Positions 51,486 to 64,000 of a stretch of DNA of 64,000 bases are shown piece after piece. The notes below the pieces were generated by a model. It was not told the DNA's origin and ran no database searches. It saw nothing but the letters and a program-made list of their open reading frames with translations. Position numbers and translations under genes: made by a program. The stretch's first letter is position 1. Every line of letters begins with the position of its first letter. The stretch is from Tomocerus qinae (lineage: Eukaryota; Arthropoda; Collembola; Entomobryomorpha; Tomoceridae): the NCBI GenBank assembly GCA_020055645.1, contig CM034550.1, forward strand, positions 20,430,880 through 20,494,879, in the 5' to 3' direction.

Positions 51486-54400
51486 CGTCAATCAATTAAA
51501 GTAATTATTATATCAAGTTCCCAAAACTAAATAGCAATCACCGTATTTAACTACTGCACAACAGACTTGGTTTGTCGCGCCATAGAATGCAGCTTAGCAG
51601 CCAAAATATTCCTCTCGATGGAATAGTCGTACATTTGGACGTGATTTAGCTGTACTGCGTATAGTGCTAAAAACCCAACTTATCCCATCCTTAAGAAACA
51701 ACATAGATTGTTATTGAACATTTTATCCTGTTCAAGTGTACAGTCTCTTTGTAATTATTATATTATCAGGAGTTCTCGAGACATCGACATAATCGTATTA
51801 CAAAGCGATTGACAGATGGAATATTGACTATAAATTATAAGAGTGTCCTGTTTACTCATAAATATTCCTTGTACCAAGTATTGACATTACATCAAGTGGG
51901 TTTAGGTACTCAGAAAATTGTTAGCTACTGTATATAACTACACAGATCCTTATTTCAAAGCTTATAAAAGAGTGTATATAGCTATTGCTACTGCAAACAT
52001 TCGTCAGCAATAGTCACTTCCACTTACTAATCTATTTCTGTTGTAGAAAAATTATTAGATTGCTTCTCGAAAGTATTGTCTCTCTTACTGTCCCAAGAAA
52101 CGATAGCATTTAGTTCATAATAACGCAGTATAAATACAAAGTACAAGTACGGTGTTGTTTTTACTTTATCAACCTTTGGTTGTTCAATATATTATACTCA
52201 CTTCTCTATACGTAATTGGAACAAGGCAAGTTTCTTTCTTTACGTTTGAGTTTCTATTAGTGTAAAAGAGTGGCAATACATGCATGACATGCATGCATGT
52301 CACACATTATACGTAAGAACGTGTAACTACAGAAACTCCGACACACAACTCCAAGAATAAAATTCTGAGACACATTACAGTGAAGTTCGCCAGCTCACGC
52401 TCAATAGGCTCAATCGGCTCAATAGCATTTTATCTCCGATTTCATTCACGAATCTCAACTCAATTCATTCAGGATTCAGGAGTTGAATCTCAATTATTGG
52501 CGTCGCTGATTTATTTTGATTGTTTTCAGAACTGACAACTCTATAGCTAAAACTGGTACACTACACCCAAACTCAGCTGACTTTGCTTCGAAAACAATTT
52601 CATCAGGAAATCAATCTTTCGTCAATCATCTTGTAGGACATTGCTCTTGTTTCGATACAAAGGACTAATTCTACATTTTTCTTTGGAAAGGAGGGTGCTA
52701 TATTTTCTGGTAAGTATCATCATCTGTTTTGTATAAAGTTGCCACTTTACATGCAAAAGGATGTTTACATTTTAGCTAACATGTGCAAGCAAGTGTATAT
52801 TATTTAACAAAATTATTATAATAATTTATTCACATGCTTTTCTTTGTATTATACAATAAATATGTTTAATCAAGTCGTAATAATATTTTTTTACGTACGG
52901 TACGTTGACTTCTTTGTACCGTTATAAAAGTATTGTTATAGATTAAATTAGATACATAATATGGTACTTATTTGCAATTTGTTATCCTGAAAAAAGACGG
53001 AAATGAATCTTCTTTCTTCATTCTTAGTGGTACACCCACATTTGTTGTGCGTTTTTTATTGCATTGAGAATTCTATTTTGCTCTACATCATCGTGAATAT
53101 CTATATTTTAATGTTATTAGACTATTGTCTCTGGAATGAATAATATATTTAACAAAATGTCTGAAGTCTGAGGTTGTTAATGAATGGGTCCTTCATCCTT
53201 GCAAAGTCCCTGAATAAAAGTGGACTTTTCCTTAGTAGTAGTGGTTAGATAGGTAGGTATATTGTGTTTGGTAGGCACAAGTTATTCGATATTGAATATC
53301 CAATATCTGTTTACCTCAAAATGACTATGTAAAGAAAATAAATTGGAGTTGCCCTTTGGCTTTGCCCTTTGATCTTTGTCTTGAACGAAAGTTGTATTAT
53401 AATTTGTTAGATGTTTATACTATCATGACAGATAGTTATATTATTAAGAAATCGAATTTACGAAGATATTGAATTGCATCGTTGTCGTCACTCAGTAGGC
53501 TTTACCGGCAGTGGCAGCTGACAATTAGTGGATGCATTGAAAGATAGGCAAATCAAATGTCTTTGTGCCTTTGAGGTAATACTTCTTATACAACTGATTC
53601 AACGGAATCTTCTTGTGTAAGACATCTTAGTGCGTCATCTTTTATTGTCATTTGATACATTCCAATTCCAATACTCGTTATTATGCTACTGTTTTATAAA
53701 GTCAACTTCATTAGCATCATTTGTGTATTATGTATGTAGTAGTGGAGTAGTGGATGATAGGACTAAGACTATGGGATGTTGTTAAATTTTTTGATCTATG
53801 CTAAATGTAACTAAATATTATTTTTCATACGGATGGGCTGATTGGGATATTAGATTGGATACAGTTAACCCCCGCACATTTTGCAGACTTGCAGTGTGAC
53901 GGTTTTGCATTACGATTGTGACGTCAGCGTTTCATTAAAATTCAATAATATAGTCAATAGTATTAGTCAGTACTCCCATTCCAGTTAATCTCAGATTACA
54001 CAGTATTAGGATACGTAATGTTTGCCTGTATGCTAGTATATAGAAAATGTCCACGCAGCACCCTATTTCGTAATTTGCCATTTGCGTGAAAGAATAGTGC
54101 TGTTTTGTACATCCCCCACCTTCGTTTATAGCTTTCGTGTTTAAATAATTGCACGTTCATACTGACTGAATCGTGTATGAAAAGTGCATTTGTGCTTCAA
54201 TCCAAACAAAAATCGAATAGAAACAGACTTAACTACTACTACACACAGGAAGAATCAACTTGTAATTTTTTGTGCCTATTTACTGTGCAAAATCTGAATG
54301 ATTGCGTTCATAAACTTTATTGCTTGCAAATACCTAAATGTTATTTAGGTATAGAATCAAAAATAAAATGAATACATGTTCTGTAACATTCAATCACACA

Positions 54401-56537
54401 GGTTTTCTATTAATTCAGCTAAAGCTAAACCGAACTCCACTCTAAGCACACTTTGTTATCCTTATCCCAGTACAAATGTTAATGTGCTTTTTTAACATTT
54501 TACAATTATTTCTACTGTACATAGTCATAAATATCTACTTTTGGGTCATAAATACTCGAGAGTAAATAGTAGTCAGCATTTTTAACAATTCTGGTCGTGT
54601 AATTTATAAATGCAAATTAGGTTTTGAAAATAACATTAAACGAAATTACAGATAATCGCAAAAGTCTATTAGGCTACCAACTGTATTAGAAACTTAAAGT
54701 AGGCACATTTAACCTATACTTCAAAAGTTTATAATTTACAACACACACCGCTATGGAATCATTCACTGAAGTCACATCATTGATGTTCAAATGCAAAGTC
54801 AGAGTGTTTTAGTAAATTAAGTACGTGGGAAACTCGGTACAAAATTTATAAATGTACGAAATACATATAAAGTATTGTACTTACAAAGTACGTTTTTAAA
54901 TGGATACAAGAAGCGTCTTAAACGTCTCTTTGTTTGTTCATAAGTATAAGTGACACAGTAAACTGTTTTAATTACAGTGAAATGAGAGGTTTACTCTACA
55001 ATGCACCAGTAGGCAAAATTATTTACCGGTATTTTCAAGAAGCGAGTTGCGGTTTGCAAAATTACAATTTAAATAACAGCTTAGAACAGATGTGGTTAAA
55101 ATACTTCTGACAATGTATAATAATATAGCTGTACATGCATGGGGTTCTTTGAGTAAGTAGAGATCTTCAATATATATTGTCCTTGGTAGTAGAGATCTAT
55201 TTCTTTGTGAATTTCGGATGTCTTTAAGGTGTACCTTGTGCCATGTATATGCATAAATAAACAATATAATTTACTGTACCTCTGTCAAACAGGTATGCAT
55301 GAAATGCTAATTGATGCACTTGCAATTATGACTATGACTGTTATGGACTAGGTTGCTTAAAGGAGCATGCTTCTTAAAATTATCATAATAATACTTGCAA
55401 ACTATCCTTTATGTCGCATTTATGCAGACTTGTGTTTTTGTGTCAAATCAGCATAGCCAACCATTTAACCAAACACATTCAGCTCCAATTAACTTGTACC
55501 TACTTACGATTTTGCTGTTATTGACATTGGCATTGCTAATGCGTTTTTTGCATATTATGTATAATGTGATTGGGACAATATTATGGTGGTTTAGTTATCT
55601 AAATTCTACCTTCCGAAATGCAAGATTTTATTTGTCGCATATCATTGCTTCGAGTAAGTGTAGATTTTGACAGAATCTGTTGGGTTAAATGAGAGCACAC
55701 AAATGTACTACTATATAATGTATATTGTATACTATACCTTCTTTACCTAGACCTAGATGTTTATAATATTGCACACGTAGAATTATTGTCGTGTGTGGAT
55801 TAGTATAATATTATTAGCGAGCATGAGACAGTTGTGGAAGTTTATTTAGGGTCGGCATATTATCGACTTGGGCCATTTTATGCATCGATTTATCGATTTC
55901 TATTACAGTTACACACTTAGCTGGCTTATTGAATATTGTGGTTTTCTTTCGTCGTGACTAAAAAACATATTTGTAGGTCTACGTATAATAATTCAGCGTA
56001 TACCAGTCAAAGTCGTAGTTCTGTTTGACCTAGTGAATAAGTCAGATTGAATTTTACTACAATATTGGTTATTACTTCAATAGTTTGTCAATTTAACTTC
56101 CTTATATTTGTCTTTCCATAAAATTATCAAATAAGGATGAACACTGAAGGATATGTAGTATAAATACACGTGCTATTTCTGGGAAAATTCCTTCACTCTT
56201 GCACATTGAGGTTGATTGTGTCATTGCAGAGCAGTAGCCAGCAGCTTTGTTCAAATAAATTAACGAAGTGAACAAAGCAAAAGCCCGTAATCTATTTTAA
56301 ACGAACAGTAACATGATAAAATCAACTTTCAATTTTCTATTAACTATAAATAACATCCATATAATGATATAATACGTCCTAAGATATGACTTCCGTTTGT
56401 CTTGCACTGCACTGAAGAATAGAATAAAGAGATAACCATATCTGTAAATATTTTTATATTGTATTTGCACTTATAGCCTTTTTCAGTGTCTGGATGGTTA
56501 CTACTTATTGTCATTTAACTTTCATTTTCACTTACAG
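51486..56537. other. Intergenic and probable CD164 leader intron
   Basis: No coding exon is supported. On the plus strand a good donor (CTG then GTAAGT at 52710) and an acceptor (TTACAG ending 56537) shortly before the CD164-like start suggest a 5' leader exon ending at 52709 and a 3.8-kb leader intron; this is inference. A run of ATGCATG palindromes lies near 52277-52302. Confidence 0.4.
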
Positions 56538-56598
56538 ATTTGGATTAGTTCGGTATTATTAACTTTCGGAACGGGATCTCAATAAATCACTAATCAAT

Positions 56599-57540
56599 AT
56601 GGCAATCTCCTCAACTTCGTACATAGCGGGAGCACTTGTGCTGATCATAGCATCCGGATTTGTACTAACTTCTGGCGAATCAAGTAAATTATACAAAATG
56701 AAAACTTATTTTCAGTTCTCACTTTCTCACTGATATTTCGTACAATGTTTCTGCAAAAATTGTGTCTTAATATACTAGTATGTTTATTTACAGCCAATAA
56801 AGACGCACCGCTTACATGTGCTAACTTCTCTTCATCATGTGCGGAATGTTTGGATCCAACACAACATAAGGATTTAAACTGTACATACTTTACAAAGCTC
56901 GTCGAGACTAACGTTTCACTATGTGGAGACGGCCCTCCACCTGCAGCAACGGAACAAAATAATGCTATAATTAATCTTCGTGATTGTAAGTTTTTCTAAA
57001 AGATTGCTCTACAACTTTGTTGACATTCAAATATTCACCAATTTTCTATCTTGAAATATTAAAACAGGTAAAAATGTTGACCCGACCCCGAATACTACTA
57101 CAACACCACCACCATCCCCTCCACCAACAACCAACGCAACAACAACTACTCCGACTACAACAAAGCCGACAACTCCTACCACAGCCCCTACTACCCCTAC
57201 TACCCCTTCTACAACGGCAGCACCGGTTCCAACTACGACACAAACCCCGAATAGTACTACTACCATTCCCACAACACAAAGTCCAAATACGACAACTACG
57301 ACAGCCAGTCCGCCAACAACAGCAGCTCCTTCTCATGGGGGAGGCGGGATGAGCTGGGCATCGTTTTTTGGTAATTTTTTTCTGACATTTTTACGGGCAA
57401 ATTCGATTGTTGAAATATTTTTCTAAAATATTGTGTTTGTTGCAGGTGGGATAGTTTTTACTGCAGCCATTTCATCAGTCGCTTATTTGGTCTGGCGATT
57501 TTACAAAGCTCGTCAAGAACGAAACTACCACACTTTGTAA
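56599..57540 (+). CDS. CD164: CD164-like sialomucin (endolyn)
   Basis: Exons 56599-56683, 56794-56985, 57068-57370 and 57446-57540 join in phase to give 224 residues. Residues 1-28 are a signal peptide; residues 29-93 carry six cysteines (37, 44, 47, 58, 72, 93) and N-glycosylation sites NFS, NCT and NVS; residues 94-180 are a threonine-, proline- and serine-rich stalk expected to be heavily O-glycosylated; then a transmembrane helix at about 191-212 and a short tail ending RNYHTL. The last four residues form the YxxPhi sorting signal that sends endolyn to endosomes and lysosomes, and the block SFFGGIVFTAA...ERNYHTL closely matches vertebrate CD164. All introns are short. A leader exon probably precedes it, since an acceptor lies at 56537. 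Function in adhesion or endolysosomal trafficking is inferred from the family. Confidence 0.9.
57068..57330 (+). repeat. Low-complexity ACN/CCN-rich coding stretch (mucin stalk)
   Basis: Dense ACT, ACA, ACC and CCN codons encode the Thr/Pro-rich stalk. The bias leaves long open frames on the other five frames too, which should not be read as genes. Confidence 0.8.
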
Positions 57541-60500
57541 GATTTGAATTGAATAATTATTATTATCTCTTAAAAACTATTGTAAATTTTTTTCAACTAA
57601 TTACTTGCTGCACTGTCTAATGATTGTTATTTGGAGCAGAAAGAACAAAAATATCTTATGTAGAATTTCTAACATTTTGATCTGAAATGTTTTCTGTTTT
57701 GTTGTCCCTGCCGTTAATTAATTTGATTTGCTTTGGATTCCTTTATTCATTTGAATGATTTATAAAAATTGCAGTACTAATCCATCAACATTTTAAACCC
57801 ACCCATAAACGGAAAATCTCATCGCTCTGAAAGAAACAAAAGCAAACAATCAAATCTAATCTCTTAACCTCGAACTATTAGATATCTTTAGTCGCGTGTA
57901 TTCAACTATTGTATTAATTTAGAAATATGTAGTGTAGTGGTTTGTTAACTAATTCGATTCGCTCGCTATTATTCGTATTCATACATTCATACTGTATTTT
58001 GTAACTTGCATTACTTTTTACATGCATTATTACTAAATAATATCCAAAAGATAAAAAGTATTGACCACCAGTCAGTCATCATACTTCTGTTTGAACATTG
58101 AATACGAATTATACCTATGCGCTTTGTATTAGTATTTTGTTAACTAGAAATGAACTTGTAGCTCAATTTATATTATGTACATCCCCCTATATGTCTTTGT
58201 AGGCCATAAATATATTTGTAATTGTCGATTTGCATAAAACTGTTAAACTTAACTAATACTGCATTTTAGTTTGCTTATACAGTATCAAATATTCCATACC
58301 CCCCTAGTTATTGGTTTATTTCTGCTGTAGATTTTTTCAAACGTTTCCTTCTCACCAGCGTTGTAAAAGTAATCATTTTTTCAAAGTTATATTTCTTGAT
58401 TTTCAGTCATTCATTTCAATTTATGCACCTCGATCTACTTATCTATTAGCATTTTTAGCTAAGTCGGAGTTATTATTGCCTTTCTGCAATTTTCCTATTG
58501 CATAGCTTTGATAATAAGTATTACAAAATTATTGTCTAATTTTAGTCTGTGTGTGTAATGTGTCTGTAATGTATTGTCTATTTTCTTACGTGAGTCTGCG
58601 TATTGTGCATGTTTTATGCAAGAAAATCCATGCAGATGCATTGCAATAATTGTAACAACATTTAAGTTTGTAATGTCTTGTGCTATGTGCCATTGCACGT
58701 GTTTTCGCCAATTTGTCCAAATAATCGTCCAAAAGCTGAAATCAAGAAGTGCTGTTTGAAAAAGGATCGCATCCCAAAAATAATGCTATACTGGATGAAT
58801 AATTGCAATATCTACTCCACCTTCTGTTCCCATTGTTGGTTGCAGGACGACGAATCTTATCTAAATGGAGAACTGGACCCCTCACACAGAGAAAAATTCA
58901 TTGAGAACGAAAATTATTCAATCCTCATAAAATGCTGTTGCTAATTTGTTACAGCATAAAGCAATTTAAGTAGGTGCTGTAGTTGCTGTATGCACAACAA
59001 CTTTTGTCACGCCGTCGTCAGTCTATTTAAAGCATTTAAATCTTAAAATATCGATAACAATCTTTCAAAGAAATAGAAAAGTTTGTCATAAAGGAAAACT
59101 TTGAAAAGGGATTACTGTGGAATCCATAATTTGTGCACGAACTACATTGATTATAACACGAGCACTAGTTAAAAGAACAGAAAATAGATTTCACTTGGGT
59201 TCTTGAGATAGGATCAAATTCTTTCAACAGGTCTGAATTCTTCAGAGAGTTAATCTACATAGGTAAATTAGATTCATGCTTCTCCTGAATATAATATCTC
59301 TACTATATAGAAATGTCACTGTCGAACAGTCATTGTGTCAACCTTAGAATGTATCACATTAAACTAATGAAAGTAGGTGATATTATATATTATGAATCTA
59401 AAGTTTAAAATATGAATTACATTTTATTTAGGTGTTAGGTATGTGTGTGTAGAAATATTACAATTTACAATTACCTAGCAGTATAGCCAAAAATAAACTA
59501 TTGCCATAAATGAGCTGAGTTATAAAAAATCATTGAAGATGTGGATGTTGGTAATAGTTGGTCTTTCTTTAACGTTTATTGTCTTTAGAACTGTCTAAAA
59601 GTATAGGAGTAGAATTTCTGGGATTTAAATATTCAACTGGCAGGAAAATGGTATTAGAATAGTTGATTTAGAAAGATGCAGACTTAATTCTGCATAGAGA
59701 TATTTACACGAGGCACATTTGTGTACAGTTTGTAAGTTTTCAGTTACACTGATAATTAGTGAGACCAAAAGGAGTATGTCATAGTATAATTACCCACGTG
59801 CTCCGGAATTGTACACATCTGAATCTAAAGTATATTATCAAAATTAGAATCGTGAGTTTATTTTTAAGACAAGCTCATCAGTACCTACACTGATTGTGAG
59901 AATATACAATTTAGTAAAGGATTTTGTCTCCAAGAGTGTCATTGTATTGTGATAGTATTTGACTACTTGAATTACCTAATTAATTATTTCTGTAAATATG
60001 ACAAAAGTACAGAACATCTATGTACACTTATAACACAATATTGTAATGCTTAGTACCTCTCTGTATTTAAGTAGTCAAAATTAGCTAATCGTAGAAAGTA
60101 CCTAAACATCAGTAGATCAGATCGCTGAGTAGTTAGAGAATATAGACAAGAAATGGTAGCGGAAAAATTATAACACAGCTTCATACATAGAAGACGCGCA
60201 AGAGAAATAATTACTATAGGACACTAGCATTAGTAATATTCCACAATTTAAGTACGTAAAGTGAAAATATATTTTCTTTTGGTAGTAGTCACACAAGTGA
60301 AATCAATATTTTTATTTCGATTACTATAAGTAGGATGTTTCTGTAATGATAACGACGAAAGTAATCTGAAAATATTGAACCGAATATGCGTTTACATTAG
60401 GTAAATAAAATCTTGAGTTCGAAATACACAGTAGCAGTATCCACCTTGCACTAATCAGTTATGTAGATGATTATTTACATTATTCATATCTGAACCCGTG

Positions 60501-63500
60501 ACTATATGAAATGGAGAGTATAAATACCTCAGTAGATCAGAATAGACAGGTGTACATTCGTAATCAACCGAATAAATACATGTAGGGCCTTAATGTAACC
60601 GTCCTCGTCCTTTGTTAAGCAACGTAAATTGCACAAGGATCGCACAAGGTAAAGGTACTTAAGGTCTTCTCTTTACCGCTACCTTTGTACTTTGTAAATA
60701 AGACAAGTTATACGGTAATTGGTTCATATTATTGTCCAATTGACTCTGCATGTAAACTGATTTAACATTGGCAGAATTATGCTGTAGTTGTCTACTAATT
60801 TGTATTGTAAAGCAAACATGACATTTGCATGGCTGAATGTTCTATATCAACTTATGACTGCTTTCATGTAAGTTTTGACCTGATTAAGCGTCCGAAATTA
60901 TAAATGAATCAATTAAAGTAGACTAATACTTTCCTATTGAGAAGTAGACGTTCTCGTTTTGTAAATCTGGAGCAGTTCTTTAAACCATTTATCCCTTGAA
61001 CTGCACAAGAACATTTATTAACTATCAAGACTACTATTATTGCTTATACTTGCCTATACCTATTAAAAGTTAAATGCACGTTCAAATCTAAAAGCTTTTG
61101 TACCTCAAATTAAAGATTCTGTACTAACCAGACATATTCAATTTAGAACTGTTAATATTGCAAGAGAAACTTAAGAGTGAAACGAAAAGAATTGGTAAAA
61201 GTTAAAATAAATTTTTAATTCCTGGTTCATCTACTATATATGGTTGAGTCTTTAATAATTAATGAATTTAGCAAACTATGTGCACGTATCTCATTGTTCT
61301 ATTCTGTTGGTATAGTTGAATTGTACGAGTAAAACTATATTATATACATAAATGTGTGCACGGGGAGTAACAATCCCTTACACTCAAAGTGTATTTGTTT
61401 GAGATAAACAAAGATTTTTGTTGAATCTATATGTGTTATTATTATAGTAAATCTAAGTATATTTAAATAAGATAGTTATAGAAGAAATGTATGTGAAATT
61501 GAGAAAATTAATAATAAAAGAAGCAGGGTATGAACTTACTTTATCACAGATAAACGAAACACCCAAAACGATGCAACATTTTATCTGTATTCTTTAAGTG
61601 AAGCTTTCTTTCTAAAAGTACATTATTCTACATTTTTAGTCATTTTTAAATGTGACCATGATTTAGTTAATAGGATCTACATGCATTGAAATCTTGCATC
61701 AACTGGATCAACACAATTGGATGGACGTATATACTATTTTATAAAACAAAGACATTTTTTATTTTTTCAAAAAATAGGATATTTATTATTTGGATAGGAC
61801 GATTTGTAGGATTATTCCCCTCGTAGCATTATTATGGTTTTGGTATTTTGCAGTAAATTTTTTTTCAAGGTGACATTTAAAAAAAATAGAAAATATGGCG
61901 TTTTAAATTAAGTAAATAATTATGCGCAACTAAAAATAGCGTAGAGACGCACCTTAGAAAATGACAGCATTAATTTGATTAGTTGATTTCATCTGTTCAT
62001 GAAATTATAATAGAGAAGTATAATATAAAGTTTCAGGTATATTGTTTGTTTTGAATTTTAGAGATGAGATGATTAGATGAGTGGAATATTACAATCTTTT
62101 CGAACAGCCCTACAACTATAATGTATTTGTACGTGGAAGAAATAAATACATGTATGACTAAGTAGTTTGGCTTATTTCCTCGGCCAATCTCGTTAACATA
62201 GTTTTTAAATTGCTTGACATGGAGGAAATATCAAGTGATGCAAGTATTCATACGCATGATAATTTATTACTTATTTCACGCAGATGCTGAAGAGATTGGT
62301 TGGTAAGAGGCAAAAAATTATATTAAAAATTAATAGAGAATTGCCTGAAAACGGTAATAAATATTAATGAAATAAATGTTATAACAATGTTTCCTTAATA
62401 TTTACAAGGAAAGCAGCACGCGATGAATAAATTGTAGAATAAACCATATCGTGTTGCTGTATTATTGCAAATTGCTATTTTTTATTATATCCTGCGGTTC
62501 GGTCAATGCGGCTTTCGTTCTAGTCTTTTTGATTTGCATGTAACGTGTGTGTAGGAACGAAGTAGCTGCGTCCGCTATGTACATACACATCTTTTGTGTG
62601 TACTTATACACTCATAAACACATTCCTACTACTATGCAATGACTAATCGTTGGTAATTAAATCACTCTGTGGGAATCATACATCAAAATGTGAATAAGCA
62701 AGTAGGAATTGAGGTAGAGTGTCTATCGTATCATAAAATCTCTACAGTTTACATTGAAATTCCTCTATAGCATTATTGTACAAAGGATTAATATGCAAAT
62801 GCATTTAAGAAGATTCTTTTGTAATGTTATTGTTATTATTAATATGATATAAATTTATAGCAGATTTCAATTTGCAAACGCAAGTTTGATGTTGTGTGTA
62901 GACAGAGTAATAAAAAGAATAGCTCCGTGGTTAGACTTTGGGATGGTACACGAAATCTATTGACACACTCATCATCCTGTCTATTTGGTGTAACTTCTTT
63001 GTATTCTTAGGCATGTATTTGCATGTCGGAATGTAAATAAAAGTATTTATTGCACAGCATGGCTGAAAGAATGAAAAATGCCATGCAATCCATGAAGAAA
63101 TCCTCCTGCCTAAATTTGGTATGAATTTGTCTCACTCTTCAGCATTTTTCAGCCTTGAGTGCATCTCATATCTTTAAAAAGCTCGTGATTGGGTTAAGTG
63201 TACAACACTTGGATTTTACTAGCTCGTCAAGATATCGCTACTTATCTCACTATCCTATTCAGGAATTAAATAAATAGGGATATAACACGTTTGAATTAGC
63301 AAATATTTGTAAACAAGGAATCGTGAACATGAAACTCTTTAGTAGTGCCTTTCTTTCCTTACATGTACTCATGTTATGCTTGACCTTCATAAAAAAGGGT
63401 ACAGTATATATACGATCTACTAATATCCATTTACTGCATGCTTATTAACACATAATTTATTTTATATTGTTTCATTCTGGAATAAAGTTCAAATATAATT

Positions 63501-63536
63501 GCCATGATTGATTCTCTTCTGCTTTGGTCATTTTAG
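57541..63536. other. CD164 3' flank and long gene-free stretch
   Basis: Six kilobases without a supportable exon. The first part is the CD164-like 3' untranslated region. The rest is AT-rich and may be intron of the gene whose exon begins at 63537. The small open frame at 58678-58944 has no recognisable domain or splice context. Confidence 0.5.
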
Positions 63537-64000
63537 TTGAAGCATTCACAATCAAAGTCGAGTTCTTCCAAATGCACAGGGTGTATAGCCAAACAGAAAA
63601 GGATGGATTACCTGAATTACCTCTACCTTTGCCATCACCTAGTCCACCTTCCCAAAATAAATACTCAGACACTGAAAATGATATTACAGAATCTTTTGAT
63701 AAAACTCTTTCCGTTAGTCGACCAACTTTAAATCCTGAAGAAGACGCATTATTGCTCCGCACAACTCCTCTGCCTACTATAGTGCTTGAATTAGAACAGA
63801 TTGTGCATATTCTACCGGACAATAAAAGAGATAATGACTCTAATGAACATAATGACACGGACATTGAACAGGATTCTCAAAATTTTAGAAAAGATCTTAC
63901 TCACAATAGTATTTATGACATTGCTGATTTCGATAATGATACTCTGAATATTGATTCGACAGTAGCCTATGAGGAAAATTCAACTCTTAGCTATTTTGAT
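63537..64000 (+). CDS. Exon of an unrecognised acidic protein, runs off right edge
   Basis: A pyrimidine-rich tract and ATTTTAG acceptor end at 63536; from there one frame stays open for 154 codons to the window edge, with two bases left over from the preceding exon's codon. The predicted chain starts EAFTIKVEFFQMHRVYSQ, has a proline-rich patch LPELPLPLPSPSPPS, and then becomes rich in Asp, Glu, Asn and Ser (for example DNDSNEHNDTDIEQD), which suggests a disordered region. No domain or signal is recognised. The preceding exon is not identified. The opposite strand has a shorter open frame here that is most likely its shadow. Confidence 0.5.

Noticed and set aside
46261..51720. Terminal inverted repeats enclosing the whole transposase-exonuclease block
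   Set aside because: Compared sequence outside 46351 with the inverse of that outside 51485; only a short direct match (AAACCCAACT near 46316 and 51668) was found, which is the wrong orientation and too short.
57027..57336. Val/Gly-rich and Cys/Arg-rich minus-strand frames and a Gln/Leu-rich plus-strand frame
   Set aside because: Shadows of the ACN/CCN-rich mucin stalk; repetitive codons keep all frames open.
58678..58944. 88-codon plus-strand frame with several cysteines
   Set aside because: Sits in the 3' flank of the CD164-like gene, with no splice context or recognisable fold.
63472..63864. 130-codon minus-strand open frame
   Set aside because: Antisense to the longer plus-strand open exon starting at 63537, which has a proper acceptor and stays open to the window edge; the minus frame has no family resemblance.

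Overview
The window is AT-rich eukaryotic DNA with intron-split genes, GT-AG splice sites and long gene-poor stretches, so it is nuclear DNA of an animal. The gene set (CARM1, ZC4H2, a CD164-like sialomucin, a steroid 5-alpha-reductase, a beta-1,3-glucuronosyltransferase) is metazoan. A small four-helix membrane protein resembling the arthropod DUF4728 group and a secreted glycine-rich peptide point to an arthropod. I cannot name the lineage from the sequence alone. Exon models were built by joining open frames at splice sites and checking that reading phase is kept across every junction; nearly all models close exactly.

Layout. 1-716 (-): first three coding exons of CARM1, running off the left edge. 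4896-6236 (-): a sperm-tail PG-rich (SHIPPO-like) protein with a cysteine-rich C-terminus and a 27-nt microexon. 13846-16567 (+): DUF4728-like membrane protein. 20755-21110 (+): secreted glycine-rich peptide. 22359-23591 (+): complete six-exon steroid 5-alpha-reductase. 25206-31327 (-): complete four-exon glucuronosyltransferase (B3GAT family). 38206-41176 (-): complete five-exon ZC4H2, including a GC-AG intron. 46351-51485: a mobile-element block. 56599-57540 (+): four-exon CD164-like sialomucin. 63537-64000 (+): an open exon of an unrecognised acidic protein running off the right edge.

The most unusual part is the block at about 46.3-51.5 kb. A plus-strand coding region fuses a Mutator-type DDE transposase to a YqaJ-type PD-(D/E)XK nuclease. 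It is broken by three single-base frame changes, each at or near a homopolymer. A convergent, intact, four-exon minus-strand gene encodes a DEDDh 3'-5' exonuclease. A tandem array of about 125 bp units lies between their 3' ends and a second array (about 220-240 bp units) lies upstream of the transposase. A separate fold-back element with perfect 16-bp arms lies at 45696-45863. Whether the two nuclease genes belong to one element is inference; I found no terminal inverted repeats enclosing them.

Other non-coding structure includes a precursor-like hairpin at 37318-37416. The host genes are unrelated housekeeping and membrane functions with no sign of operon organisation.
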